A DNA stretch of 64,000 bases, taken from positions 1-64,000 of the forward strand of contig JADHYL010000001.1 of assembly GCA_016782495.1 (NCBI GenBank), read 5' to 3'. The first letter of the stretch is position 1; every line of letters begins with the position of its first letter. Below are positions 43,302 to 52,072 of the stretch, piece by piece. Source of the DNA: Candidatus Omnitrophota bacterium. GTDB taxonomy: Bacteria; Omnitrophota; Gorgyraeia; JABMRN01; RBG-13-46-9. Both the position numbers and the translations under genes were made by a program. Under the pieces are notes generated by a model. That model searched no databases and was not told where the DNA came from. It was given only the letters and a program-made list of their open reading frames with translations.

Positions 43302-43327
43302 CTACACCAATAATCATTGGTGTGGGG
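43302..43327 (-). promoter_or_regulatory. Leader hairpin of rplU (shared CCCCAC-CCAAT motif)
   Basis: CCCCACACCAAT-GATT-ATTGGTGT is a perfect 8 bp hairpin at the 5' end of the rplU leader. It resembles the rpsP and 55 aa gene leaders. An L21 leader role is plausible, but the shared motif is not specific to L21. Confidence 0.6.
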
Positions 43328-43330
43328 GCT

Positions 43331-43358
43331 AATTTATCATAAATGCGCGATTTGTCAA
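43331..43358 (-). promoter_or_regulatory. Promoter of rplU-rpmA-obg operon
   Basis: TTGACA (43353-43358), a 16 base spacer and TAAATT (43331-43336) preceded by TGA lie on the minus strand just upstream of the leader hairpin. Confidence 0.65.
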
Positions 43359-43369
43359 GAAAAATCCCT

Positions 43370-43530
43370 GAGATTGCTGAAAAAGTCTTAATAAAACAGC
43401 AATCTCTGATTAAAAGATTAAAATAGATTACACAGATTAAATTTATCGTCGAGAAAATCTATGTAATCTTTTCTAAAATCTGCGTAATCAGAGGTCGCTG
43501 TAGAATTTTAGGAGTTTTTCAGCGACCTCT
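43370..43530. repeat. MITE-like element with terminal and nested inverted repeats
   Basis: The 161 bp segment begins GAGATTGCTGAAAAAGTC and ends GAGTTTTTCAGCGACCTC; these ends are inverted repeats matching at about 14 of 18 positions. Each end also pairs inside: GAGATTGCTG / CAGCAATCTC (43370-43406) and AGAGGTCGCTG / CAGCGACCTCT (43490-43530). The centre holds AGATTACACAGATTA and TCTGCGTAATCAG. No coding frame is visible. It fills the gap between rplU and the pilus genes and may also end transcription of the pilX-like gene. Confidence 0.6.
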
Positions 43531-43540
43531 CCCTATTTGG

Positions 43541-44713
43541 TCATCTATTCCAGCTTACCACCCTGAACGGCTCTTCTTCGCCACCCGGGCCAAGCAATCC
43601 GTCGGGACTTAAAAGTTTGTGGTTATAAGTTATATGGCTTAGTAAATCCCAGATTCTTATGTTTCTCGCGGCCAAAAGAGAACCCGTAACGGTAACGCGC
43701 GAAAAAGCCGCGACAACACGGAAATCCCGCACCGCATAAACAACGGCCTCCTCGACTTCCAGCCGGTAATATATATATATATCACCCTGAGTGCTTCCGT
43801 CATCACTTCCTTTTGCGATAACAACATTTTTATTACCTGTTTTTATCTGGTTTAACCGGCCGCGGATAAGGATCTTATCCGCGACAATACCTCCGTTCAA
43901 GTTTACAGTCCCCTGTAAAGTAGCGGTGCCGTTAACATACACTATGCCGTTTCCGGGGGTGAGGTTGGTCGTAGTGCCAACTGAACCGAAGGTGGTATCC
44001 CCGTTATAATAATCGCCGCTGGCTATTGCTTGGGTTTGATAGTAGGCGTAGTTGAATTGGGGAAATAATACCGGCGCAACGTCAACCCCAACGTCAGAGC
44101 CCTGGGTTACGCTTCCCGCAATCTGTATACTGCCCCCCCATCCTGTTGATTGAAATACCCTGTTAACGGCTGAGACGCTCCCATCGCAACACCCGTAGCC
44201 ACAGGGGTCTACGTCAATAAGCGCGATTGCCTGGGCCCTTAGTCTTACATCGTTATTCGCGTGAAGATCGCCATTAACATCCGCAAGACCCAGGAAAAAT
44301 GCCCTGAGCCTTAAATCAGTGCCGGCTGCCATCATATAAAAAAGTGCCGTGGCAGTATTGTCTTTCACTTCCACCGCCACTGTCCGCGAAATGCCATCGA
44401 AAGCGCCAACCGACGTCAGAAGCACCCTGCCACCGGATTCGGTCACCGTAACGTTATAACCGCCCCCGCCAAAGGTATTATCCACTAAAGGAAAATATGT
44501 GTCTTTGGCCATAAAACCGTTTTGCACTAATGTTGCCAGGCCGTCGTTTATACCCGCTTCGGCAATATACTGTGCCGTCGTGGATTTTTTCAGGTGCCGG
44601 ACCATGTGGACATCCTGCAGTAACATATTTGAGGCACTTACACCTATCAAAACCATAAGCATGGAAATAACTATAACGGTTATAAATATTGCGCCTTTGG
44701 TATTCTTAATCAT
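43541..44713 (-). CDS. PilX-like pilus assembly protein
   Basis: This 390 residue protein starts MIKNTKGAIFITVIVISMLM with one N-terminal membrane helix followed by the alpha helical region LKKSTTAQYIAEAGINDGLA, the pattern of PilX N-terminal domains. A long beta-rich outer part follows (GTATLQGTVNLNGGIVADKI). Such proteins join minor pilins in priming pilus assembly. The start overlaps the PilW-like gene by four bases. Confidence 0.75.
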   Translation of the reverse strand: MIKNTKGAIFITVIVISMLMVLIGVSASNMLLQDVHMVRHLKKSTTAQYIAEAGINDGLATLVQNGFMAKDTYFPLVDNTFGGGGYNVTVTESGGRVLLTSVGAFDGISRTVAVEVKDNTATALFYMMAAGTDLRLRAFFLGLADVNGDLHANNDVRLRAQAIALIDVDPCGYGCCDGSVSAVNRVFQSTGWGGSIQIAGSVTQGSDVGVDVAPVLFPQFNYAYYQTQAIASGDYYNGDTTFGSVGTTTNLTPGNGIVYVNGTATLQGTVNLNGGIVADKILIRGRLNQIKTGNKNVVIAKGSDDGSTQGDIYIYYRLEVEEAVVYAVRDFRVVAAFSRVTVTGSLLAARNIRIWDLLSHITYNHKLLSPDGLLGPGGEEEPFRVVSWNR

Positions 44714-46857
44714 TTTCCGGTATTCCTCGGCTCGACCTCGGTTTTCATGCCGGTTTTGTAGTCTAAGCCTTGAAAATCTTCGTAAACGGTTACATCAAAC
44801 TCGATACCCTTCATTAGATCATTTCCATCTACAAGAAGTTTTATAATTCCGTAGTCCGCATCTTGCGCAAAATAACCGCTTATGTCACACATCTTTGTCT
44901 CGCCCGGCCAGGTGACTTTAATATTATCGACCCAGGGCGCGCTAACGCCCGGAATCAGATACTTCCCGCATGCCGGTTGCGTGCAGTTTATGACACCGTT
45001 ATTTTTATAGTTCTCGTCTGTGACGTTTACGCTCGGATGATCGATACATGTCCAATACGGCGTTGTGGAAAGCTCTGCTTTGGCCTGCGCATATCTTCCT
45101 GTACCGGCTACAGACCCGACAGTCCACGCTGCCACACCCATAAGCGGGTCATCGCTTGAACGGCCGTAGACCGAAACAGATCCAAAGCTCGACCAATTCA
45201 TGGAATCATAACCCGGATTCGCTATTTTCGTATCATAAATCTGTGTCGTAACACTACCGCTTTGCAACCAAACCTCAAGCGAGGCCTGCGCATAAATATT
45301 CGCGGATGAAGTGTACTTTTCGTCGGCGAACGGAGGCAAAACTTCATGTCCGAGATAATCGAGCGGATCAGACCACCTAGCCTGTGCGGCATGATCGCCG
45401 CCCATCAAATATGAATTTGTGTCAGCGGGCTGGGTTCCGGCCCAGTAGCTTGTATATGAGGTTCCTGACATATAGAAGGTCACAAAGTAATTTTTTGAAG
45501 AATCAATCGGAAAAATCGCCCAATTCGAATATGCAGTGCCACCTGCGGCAATCGTTATTCCCGGCGAAATCCCGCCTAGGGCATCAGTAAAATAAAGTTG
45601 TATCCGCGTTGTACCTGGTGTTGTGATTACCGGAGGATTCACGCAATCTTCGTTGCCCGCTCTTTCATCAAAATATGCGGCATTAATTGTCAAGGTTTGA
45701 GCTGAATGCGACTCAAACTTGATCCTCAGTAAATCTCCGCCTGAATCGATATTATCGGAGAAAATAAGATTTCTTACGGTTACTCCGGAGAGCGCAGTAG
45801 CAAAATCCGCTTTTACGGCATCGCCGTTTACGCTACCGGCTTCAACCTCTGCCGTCCACACGATCTCATTTCCCTCCTCGGGATCCGGCAATTTCACAGA
45901 TAAATCATCGCCTGCCAGAATCGTATTGTTTCTGACTGAGTTGTCGAAATTGGCTTCAAGCCAGGTGTCATAATATAGCCTAAAGTTAACATAGTCACCG
46001 ATTGCGTCAGAGTTGTATTCCCGGAAATTATTTCCGCTCCAAAGTAAATCGGGACCAACTTTTGCGCTGCCGTCACCGCTTGAGGCTTGCGGCGCGTAAA
46101 CTTCCATTTCCTGCTGGCAGCCGCTCGGCGCAATCGAAAGCGTGTCTATACCTAATTCATATCCCGACGAATCGGCATTTTGTCCGGTTACCTCGAACGT
46201 GAAATCATGATTTCCCGATGTAAGCCTGATGCTACCGAACGTCACGTTGTCGCTTCTTTTGACAGGATCGCTGTACCCGTCAAATTCCTGCGCCTTCGGA
46301 TTTATAATAAAACTTGTGAGCTTCTCGACTATAACCTTAGGTGGAATAGTTGCGTTAGCTGCGTTGGGCCCTCCCGAACCGTCTCCGCTTGCGACGACGT
46401 TGGCAAGCTGCGTCTCTCTTTGGGCATCATCGACTAATACGTCGTGGTTGGCAGTAAACTCTGTTCTTCGAAGCTCCCTGTATCCTGTCGACGGGTTATC
46501 GTAAACGTGGTATATGACGCTCTTGTCCCAGTTGATGAGTCCATCTGCGTCTAAATCAAAAAAGCCGTTTGCGTCAGGGGGTGCCATCGGAAAACTTATG
46601 GCGGTGTATTCGGTTTCACCTGCGGGCTTGTAAAGACTTAGGTATGTAGTGCTTGAAAGCCTGAGTTCTCCCTTGATCCGTTCCATGGCGACTTGAAGGT
46701 CAACTCTGTTCTTTGTTCTTATTCTGTCAAGCGCCCAGTTTTTATAGGCGAAATACCACGCGCTTAAGACAATGCCGATCAAGATGGCGCCCAGAAGAAC
46801 CGACACCATAAGCTCGATCAGCGTCATGCCTTTCTTATGATATTTTTTTCGTTTCAT
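44710..46857 (-). CDS. Large PilW-like minor pilin (715 aa)
   Basis: The protein has a type IV prepilin signal, KKGMTLIELMVSVLLGAILI, with cleavage after Gly and Glu at the fifth position, and a hydrophobic helix. About 680 residues of outer domain follow, with segments resembling beta-sandwich domains (SGNHDFTFEVTGQNADSSG, DDLSVKLPDPEEGNEIVW). PilW proteins are normally about 350 residues, so it carries one or more extra domains that could be adhesive. It lies between PilV-like and PilX-like genes. Confidence 0.8.
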   Translation of the reverse strand: MKRKKYHKKGMTLIELMVSVLLGAILIGIVLSAWYFAYKNWALDRIRTKNRVDLQVAMERIKGELRLSSTTYLSLYKPAGETEYTAISFPMAPPDANGFFDLDADGLINWDKSVIYHVYDNPSTGYRELRRTEFTANHDVLVDDAQRETQLANVVASGDGSGGPNAANATIPPKVIVEKLTSFIINPKAQEFDGYSDPVKRSDNVTFGSIRLTSGNHDFTFEVTGQNADSSGYELGIDTLSIAPSGCQQEMEVYAPQASSGDGSAKVGPDLLWSGNNFREYNSDAIGDYVNFRLYYDTWLEANFDNSVRNNTILAGDDLSVKLPDPEEGNEIVWTAEVEAGSVNGDAVKADFATALSGVTVRNLIFSDNIDSGGDLLRIKFESHSAQTLTINAAYFDERAGNEDCVNPPVITTPGTTRIQLYFTDALGGISPGITIAAGGTAYSNWAIFPIDSSKNYFVTFYMSGTSYTSYWAGTQPADTNSYLMGGDHAAQARWSDPLDYLGHEVLPPFADEKYTSSANIYAQASLEVWLQSGSVTTQIYDTKIANPGYDSMNWSSFGSVSVYGRSSDDPLMGVAAWTVGSVAGTGRYAQAKAELSTTPYWTCIDHPSVNVTDENYKNNGVINCTQPACGKYLIPGVSAPWVDNIKVTWPGETKMCDISGYFAQDADYGIIKLLVDGNDLMKGIEFDVTVYEDFQGLDYKTGMKTEVEPRNTGK

Positions 46858-46861
46858 AGTA

Positions 46862-47290
46862 TTATTGGATGGTCGAAAAAATTGTAGTAAGAGTTACGGA
46901 AGCATTGTCTTTCCAGTTACCCCTGTATTTGTAGATGACTACGACTTCAAATTGCGTGCGGTTTGTATCGAGCGGGGTTACCGTTGTCGAACGGTTAAAC
47001 TCGCCGTTGGGGTTTTGGCCGCCGGTCTCGTCTATTATTGTATCGGTTTCGCGTAAATCGGTTAAATAATCAAACCCGCTTGATTCTATAACGGTTCTTG
47101 CTCTTTCCATTCTTGCCGTGGCAAGATTCGTCGCTGTATATTCATGGTCGATTCTTTTTGACATATCAAGCGTTTGAACAAATATAAAAAGGATGCCCGT
47201 TATGACCATGGCAAGAATTACGGCCGAAAAGAGTACTTCAACCAGGGTAATACCGTTTTCTTTTTTAAGGGGGTTACTCAAAATACACAT
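46862..47290 (-). CDS. PilV-like minor pilin
   Basis: This 142 residue protein has a prepilin signal NGITLVEVLFSAVILAMVIT, with Glu five residues after the Gly cleavage site. The rest contains ATNLATARMERARTVIESS, typical of PilV/GspI-type minor pilins. The start overlaps the end of the RNase G gene by 17 bases. It heads the pilV-pilW-pilX trio. Confidence 0.85.
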   Translation of the reverse strand: MCILSNPLKKENGITLVEVLFSAVILAMVITGILFIFVQTLDMSKRIDHEYTATNLATARMERARTVIESSGFDYLTDLRETDTIIDETGGQNPNGEFNRSTTVTPLDTNRTQFEVVVIYKYRGNWKDNASVTLTTIFSTIQ

Positions 47291-48752
47291 CCTCTACGTG
47301 AAGCGTCGAGTTGGTCTTTATCGTTATCTTCTTTCTGAATTTGCGTTCCAGGAAATGGAACATGTCCCTAAAAGAGGCCGTGAGATAATCCGCTACATCC
47401 GGATGCGCCGTTAGGATAATTTCTCGCGGTCTCCTTTCTCTCGCAAGACGCTGGAGCTTGCGAACGGCTGCGATTGCGATTGTAGCAGGTGTTTTTACAC
47501 GCCCCATGCCGTTGCAATAGGGGCATTCCCTGAACGATACGCTCTCGAGGCTCTTTCTCACTCTTTGGCGCGTCATTTCGACGAGGCCAATCGGTGAGAT
47601 AGTTACAATATTTATTTTTGCCTTATCCCGTTTAAATGCAGCCTCGAGTGTTGTGTATACCTGTTTTCGATGCGTTCTTTCGTTCATATCTATAAAATCT
47701 ATTACTATAATCCCGCCTATGTCTCTTAACATTACCTGCCTGGCAATCTCGGGGGCTGCCTCCATGTTTGTTTTGAAAGCCGTTTCTTCAGGCTTTGTCT
47801 TGCCTTTATACTTTCCCGTGTTTACGTCTATGGCCACGAGGCCTTCTGTCTGTTCGATAATGATGGATGCCCCGCTTTTTAAAAACACCTTCCTGTGAAA
47901 TATCCCTTCTATGCGGTCTTCGATGCCGTATCTTTCATAGAGGGGAGTTTTTCCCTTATAATAAAAAATCTTTCTGTTCAACGCAAGGTGTATGGTGCTT
48001 GCAAATCGGGAAATTTTCCTGTATTCATCTTTTGAATCAACCAGGATTTTTTCCACATTCTCGTCGAGATAGTCCCTTATGATACGTAGCGGCAGGTCGT
48101 ATTCCTCATAAATCAAAGTCGGGGCTTTTTGTTGCTCGGCGCGGCGCTGGATGCGTACCCACAAATTCGCAAGATACCGGAACTCGAGCCTGAGTTGTCT
48201 TGGTTTTACCCCGACGCTTTGAGTCCTTGCGATACAACCGATGCCTTTTGGTAAATCAATTTTCCGAAGGGTTTCCTTAAGCCTCGATCGGTCCTCGCGG
48301 CCTGCTATGCGCTTTGAGATTCCGACCGTTTCGTTAAAGGGCATGAGCACCAAGTATTTTCCCGGCAGGCTAATATCGGTTGTGAGCAAGGGTCCTTTTG
48401 TTCCGATCGGTTCCTTTACGATCTGGACGAGGAGTTCCTGGCCCTTTTTCAGGCGTTCGAGCGGGCTTTTTTTTTGTTCGGCCCTCTTTTCGATAACTAT
48501 CTCTTCATCGAGCAGCGTCTGAACGGTTTTACCTTCTCTTTCGTAAATATACAAAAAACCGTTTTTTCCTGTCCCGATATTAACAAAGAGCGCGCCTATT
48601 CCGGGAACAACGGATTCTATCACACCCTTATAGATGTTACCGGCCAGGCGTGGTTGACCGGCTCTCTCGATATGAAATTCTTCGAGCTCGCCCCTCTGGG
48701 TAATTGCAACCCTCTTCTCATAGGGTTCGACGTTTATCAGAATTTGCTTCAT
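47274..48752 (-). CDS. rng: Ribonuclease G/E family endoribonuclease
   Basis: This 492 residue endonuclease cuts AU-rich single-stranded RNA in rRNA maturation and mRNA decay. The S1 domain spans about 35-125 (GNIYKGVIESVVPGIGALFV). The catalytic Asp residues lie in VAIDVNTGKYKG and IIVIDFIDM, and the zinc-link is CPYCNGMG. The ATG at 48752 starts the family-conserved MKQILINVEPYEKRVAI. There is no RNase E-like scaffold tail. Its place between the secretin and minor pilin genes is unusual. Confidence 0.95.
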   Translation of the reverse strand: MKQILINVEPYEKRVAITQRGELEEFHIERAGQPRLAGNIYKGVIESVVPGIGALFVNIGTGKNGFLYIYEREGKTVQTLLDEEIVIEKRAEQKKSPLERLKKGQELLVQIVKEPIGTKGPLLTTDISLPGKYLVLMPFNETVGISKRIAGREDRSRLKETLRKIDLPKGIGCIARTQSVGVKPRQLRLEFRYLANLWVRIQRRAEQQKAPTLIYEEYDLPLRIIRDYLDENVEKILVDSKDEYRKISRFASTIHLALNRKIFYYKGKTPLYERYGIEDRIEGIFHRKVFLKSGASIIIEQTEGLVAIDVNTGKYKGKTKPEETAFKTNMEAAPEIARQVMLRDIGGIIVIDFIDMNERTHRKQVYTTLEAAFKRDKAKINIVTISPIGLVEMTRQRVRKSLESVSFRECPYCNGMGRVKTPATIAIAAVRKLQRLARERRPREIILTAHPDVADYLTASFRDMFHFLERKFRKKITIKTNSTLHVEDVYFE

Positions 48753-48765
48753 CTCAATAATATCC

Positions 48766-50418
48766 TTACTGTTTTTTCTTCTTTCGAAAATCAAATAACG
48801 GCTTAGGTTTCGCCTTCGGGGTCTTCGCCCTGGTATCACCGGGGAGCTCCACAAATACCTCTTTTTCGTAAACAACCGCCCCTTCAGACTTCTCGCCAAT
48901 AATTTCTCCGGGCAACTTTACTTCTGATACGTTACGCGTTGCAAGGCGATTTATTTCCCGCAGGTCTTTTACAATGTGGACTGTTATGAAGAAAATAAGT
49001 TCGGTCTTTTCATTGTCAACCCCCTCATGCTTTACAAGCCCTCCTATAAATGGTATATCACCGAAAAGATCTCCAAGAAGCGGCACCTTTTTCACTATAT
49101 TGATAGTATTGTCGTTTATAAGGCCGCCTATAAAAATTGTATCGCCGTCCTTTACCATGACCTGCGTATCCGCTACCCTTGTCGACCAGAGAGGGGCGCT
49201 GAGCTCCTCGCTTATTTTCTCCACTCCTAAATAGTTGCTGATTTCCGGCTTGAGTTCCACTACAATCTCCCTATTTTTGTTAACGTGCGGCGTTACAAGG
49301 AGCCTGATACCGAGCTCTTTGGCTTCATACCCGCTTATTACCCATCTGCCGGTCTCTTCGGTCTGGTCAAAAGTCGGGAAATTGTAGACTCTTCCGACAA
49401 GGATTTTTGCCTCTTGATTATTCAATGTTGTAATTCTCGGGTTCGATATAATTTCGGTTCTGCGCCTCTGTTTCAAAAGTTCAAGCACTGCCTGAAATTG
49501 CGAAAAATCGAGAGCGCCATAAGTAAACTGATCGGTGCCGACAAAAGGAAAGGCAACGGTCCCATCCATTGTCGATGCGAGTGGAAAGTCGGTTACGCCT
49601 GTTGTTGTTACATAATTGCCGGCGGCGTCTATTGTCCCGCCAGCGCTGCCAGTCTGCCCAAACGGATAAAATCGTTCCAGGGTGTGTGCAACTATATCGC
49701 GAGTCCCCCAATTTGCAAACGGTATCGTCGTTGGCCGTTTTGCGCCTATCGCCGCTATCCTCATCGTCCAGTCAATGCCCATTTTTTCATCTTTTTCCAA
49801 GAGTGTCTCGAATATTCGCGCCTCTATCATGACCTGGGGTGTTTTCCTGTCTAATCTCTCAACCACCCGTTTTATCCTGTAGGTATTGGTCGGGAGATCC
49901 GTTACGAGAAGTGAGTTGGTTCGCGTATCGTAAGTTATTTTACCGCGGTCGGTCAGCATCTCCTTCACGGCATCGTGCGCTACTTCGGCGTTGGTGTAAT
50001 TTAATTCTATGACCTCCGTGGATAGCTCGGCTTTCTTCAGGCTATCTATTGTGACAACCCTTATTATGTCGCCTTCGCGCTCGTACGCATAGCCATAATT
50101 CTTCACGATTATATCGAGTGCCACGTCCCATGGTTTATCCGTCAGCTTCAACGTTACCGTACCTGTCACGTCAGGGGCCGTGACTATGTCGACCCCGCTC
50201 ACTTCTGAGAGGTAATTAAGAACCGCACTTATGTCAGCGTCTTTGAAATTTACCGTAACATGCCCAGGCTTGACATATACAACATCCTCCATATTTTTGG
50301 GTGCTTTGTCGCTTGCCAAATCTACCGATGGCGTGATTTCCTGTGAATAGACGCACTTAGTAAAAGTGAATAATGCAAGGAAAGCCAGGATCAGGCATAA
50401 TTTTTTTCTGCTCATCAC
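48766..50418 (-). CDS. pilQ: Type IV pilus secretin PilQ
   Basis: This 550 residue protein has a signal peptide (about 1-25), a STN/secretin N0-like domain (VTVNFKDADISAVLNYLSEV), an N1 domain (VIELNYTNAEVAHDAVKEML) and a C-terminal secretin pore domain (ISNPRITTLNNQEAKILVG, VVELKPEISNYLG, VPLLGDLFGDIPFIGGLVKH). It forms the outer membrane channel for the pilus. The AMIN domains of longer PilQ are absent. It follows pilMNOP in the standard order. Confidence 0.93.
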   Translation of the reverse strand: MMSRKKLCLILAFLALFTFTKCVYSQEITPSVDLASDKAPKNMEDVVYVKPGHVTVNFKDADISAVLNYLSEVSGVDIVTAPDVTGTVTLKLTDKPWDVALDIIVKNYGYAYEREGDIIRVVTIDSLKKAELSTEVIELNYTNAEVAHDAVKEMLTDRGKITYDTRTNSLLVTDLPTNTYRIKRVVERLDRKTPQVMIEARIFETLLEKDEKMGIDWTMRIAAIGAKRPTTIPFANWGTRDIVAHTLERFYPFGQTGSAGGTIDAAGNYVTTTGVTDFPLASTMDGTVAFPFVGTDQFTYGALDFSQFQAVLELLKQRRRTEIISNPRITTLNNQEAKILVGRVYNFPTFDQTEETGRWVISGYEAKELGIRLLVTPHVNKNREIVVELKPEISNYLGVEKISEELSAPLWSTRVADTQVMVKDGDTIFIGGLINDNTINIVKKVPLLGDLFGDIPFIGGLVKHEGVDNEKTELIFFITVHIVKDLREINRLATRNVSEVKLPGEIIGEKSEGAVVYEKEVFVELPGDTRAKTPKAKPKPLFDFRKKKKQ

Positions 50419-50430
50419 ATCCCCCTTATG

Positions 50431-50784
50431 CTAGTATTTCTCCTCATAAATATTAAGCTTGTATTCATCCTCATCTATTAATAATAAAACGGTATTTTTT
50501 GAAATATTTTTAACGGTAACGCGGCCTATAGTCTGAGCTTCTCTTATCATTTCTCCGTTAATTATGGCGACCCTGCTACCGGCGGAGTCGTTTGCTATAC
50601 CCTGTAAATCCACATCCTCTATGCTCATGACGTCTTCAAGGGACCCTGAGGCTCTCGCATGAGTTCCTACAAGCGGTACAAACGGATCGCGTTTGCTGTG
50701 ACTGTCGTATGGGCTAGCCTCACTTAGGTATGTCGTAAGAGTAAATGCAAATAAAAGTAAAAACATTACTACAAACTTTCGCAT
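50431..50784 (-). CDS. PilP-like periplasmic pilus assembly protein
   Basis: This 117 residue protein has an N-terminal signal or anchor (FVVMFLLLFAFTLTTYLSEA), then KRDPFVPL, the typical start of PilP/GspC-like regions, and a small beta domain (VDLQGIANDSAGSRVAIINGE). PilP links the PilNO pair to the secretin. It starts four bases after pilO and precedes the secretin. Identification rests on position and the DPF pattern. Confidence 0.75.
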   Translation of the reverse strand: MRKFVVMFLLLFAFTLTTYLSEASPYDSHSKRDPFVPLVGTHARASGSLEDVMSIEDVDLQGIANDSAGSRVAIINGEMIREAQTIGRVTVKNISKNTVLLLIDEDEYKLNIYEEKY

Positions 50785-50788
50785 AGTG

Positions 50789-51397
50789 TTACTCGCCGCT
50801 TTTAAATGTATATGCGTACACCACAAAATTTATATCGTGCTTTCTGGGATTGGCGGTATTTGACTTTATTTTTATGTCCGAAACCTGCAAGTATCGCTTG
50901 TCATTTTCCATCTTGCTTATGAACTCGCCCAATTCATGATACCCGCTCTGGGCGCTTATCGCGATGGGCAGTTCCTCGTATACACTTTCTTTTTTGTCAT
51001 TTGTTTCTCTTTTTCTTACTTCAAGCGGCGTTATGCTCAAAATTTTTACGCGCGAGCTTCTTGCCATTTTCGAAATATTTCCGAAAAGTATCGGCAGTTC
51101 CTTTTCGCGCGAAAGCTTTTCTTCATAGCCACCTAATTTATCCTGCAGGGTTTTCGATCTCTCTTTAAGCTTGGCTTCAAACCCCAAATCGTCGTAAACC
51201 GCTTTCATTTCCATTCTTAATACCCTTACCTCTGGTATAAGGCTGAAGAGCCTTGCAATGCTGGGGCTTAGAAAGACAAAAATGTACACGGCAAACAAGA
51301 CTAAAAGCCCCACGCCGTAAAAAAGGAGAATCTTTTTCTTCGATTCATCCAATTCAAGTTGCGGCATGTTTTTAAAAATGCTTGTTATTCCCGCCAT
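50789..51397 (-). CDS. pilO: PilO-like inner membrane pilus assembly protein
   Basis: This 202 residue protein has a short inner part, one membrane helix (about 22-48), a coiled coil (EMKAVYDDLGFEAKLKERSK, about 65-100) and a periplasmic ferredoxin-like domain with GYHELGEFISKMEN. It pairs with PilN in the alignment complex. It directly follows pilN with no spacing. Confidence 0.85.
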   Translation of the reverse strand: MAGITSIFKNMPQLELDESKKKILLFYGVGLLVLFAVYIFVFLSPSIARLFSLIPEVRVLRMEMKAVYDDLGFEAKLKERSKTLQDKLGGYEEKLSREKELPILFGNISKMARSSRVKILSITPLEVRKRETNDKKESVYEELPIAISAQSGYHELGEFISKMENDKRYLQVSDIKIKSNTANPRKHDINFVVYAYTFKSGE

Positions 51398-52072
51398 CTA
51401 TCTACCCTTCTTTTCCGGATTGAACTTGCAGATTACAGCAAAACTCATAACTTCCTGGCCCTCTACGATCGCCTTTTTTATGGGGCCTTGCCCGATTTCC
51501 GCAAAGTGTTTTGCGAAGCCCTTATTATCTTTTAATGACTCTACGAAACGGGTTATGTAGTCTGTTGCGTCCCCGCCCTTACCCAGGGCATAGCCTGACA
51601 AGGTAAGGGTGCGTACTTTAACTGCCCTGGTTGTTGCTGTTTTTTTGGCCGTTGGTTTTCTGCCGGCCAAGCCTTTAGGGCCTTTTACTGTTTCTGTTAC
51701 ATTCCGCTCGCTGTAGAAAAATTCGCGCAGCCAGATATTGGCCGTTAGACTATCGCTTATCTCGTTTAAAAGACCCGACCATCTGAGTCGTCGCACGATC
51801 AGCTCGTCTATGGCCTGCCCTTTTTTATCAATGTCGGCTATATTTTTCTTGATTTCGTCAAGTTCCGATTTTTTTGGCGCAAGGCTTTCCCACTCTTTTC
51901 CTAACCGGGTAAGCTGGCTCTTACTTACGTATATAAGCCCGCCCAAGATGAGCTGGATTGCCACCATGCCCGCGACCACCCAAATAACGATGGGGATGAT
52001 CGGTATTTCCGGTAACTCGATCTTCCTTTTCTTTTTTTTCAGCTCCTCGGGGAGCAGGTTTAATTCTATCAT
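51398..52072 (-). CDS. pilN: PilN-like inner membrane pilus assembly protein
   Basis: This 224 residue protein begins MIELNLLPEELKKKKR, the conserved cytoplasmic motif (INLLP) that binds PilM. A membrane helix (about 26-49), coiled coil and periplasmic domain follow. It abuts pilM. A basic K/T/A-rich insertion (GRKPTAKKTATTRAV) sits in the periplasmic region. Confidence 0.9.
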   Translation of the reverse strand: MIELNLLPEELKKKKRKIELPEIPIIPIVIWVVAGMVAIQLILGGLIYVSKSQLTRLGKEWESLAPKKSELDEIKKNIADIDKKGQAIDELIVRRLRWSGLLNEISDSLTANIWLREFFYSERNVTETVKGPKGLAGRKPTAKKTATTRAVKVRTLTLSGYALGKGGDATDYITRFVESLKDNKGFAKHFAEIGQGPIKKAIVEGQEVMSFAVICKFNPEKKGR

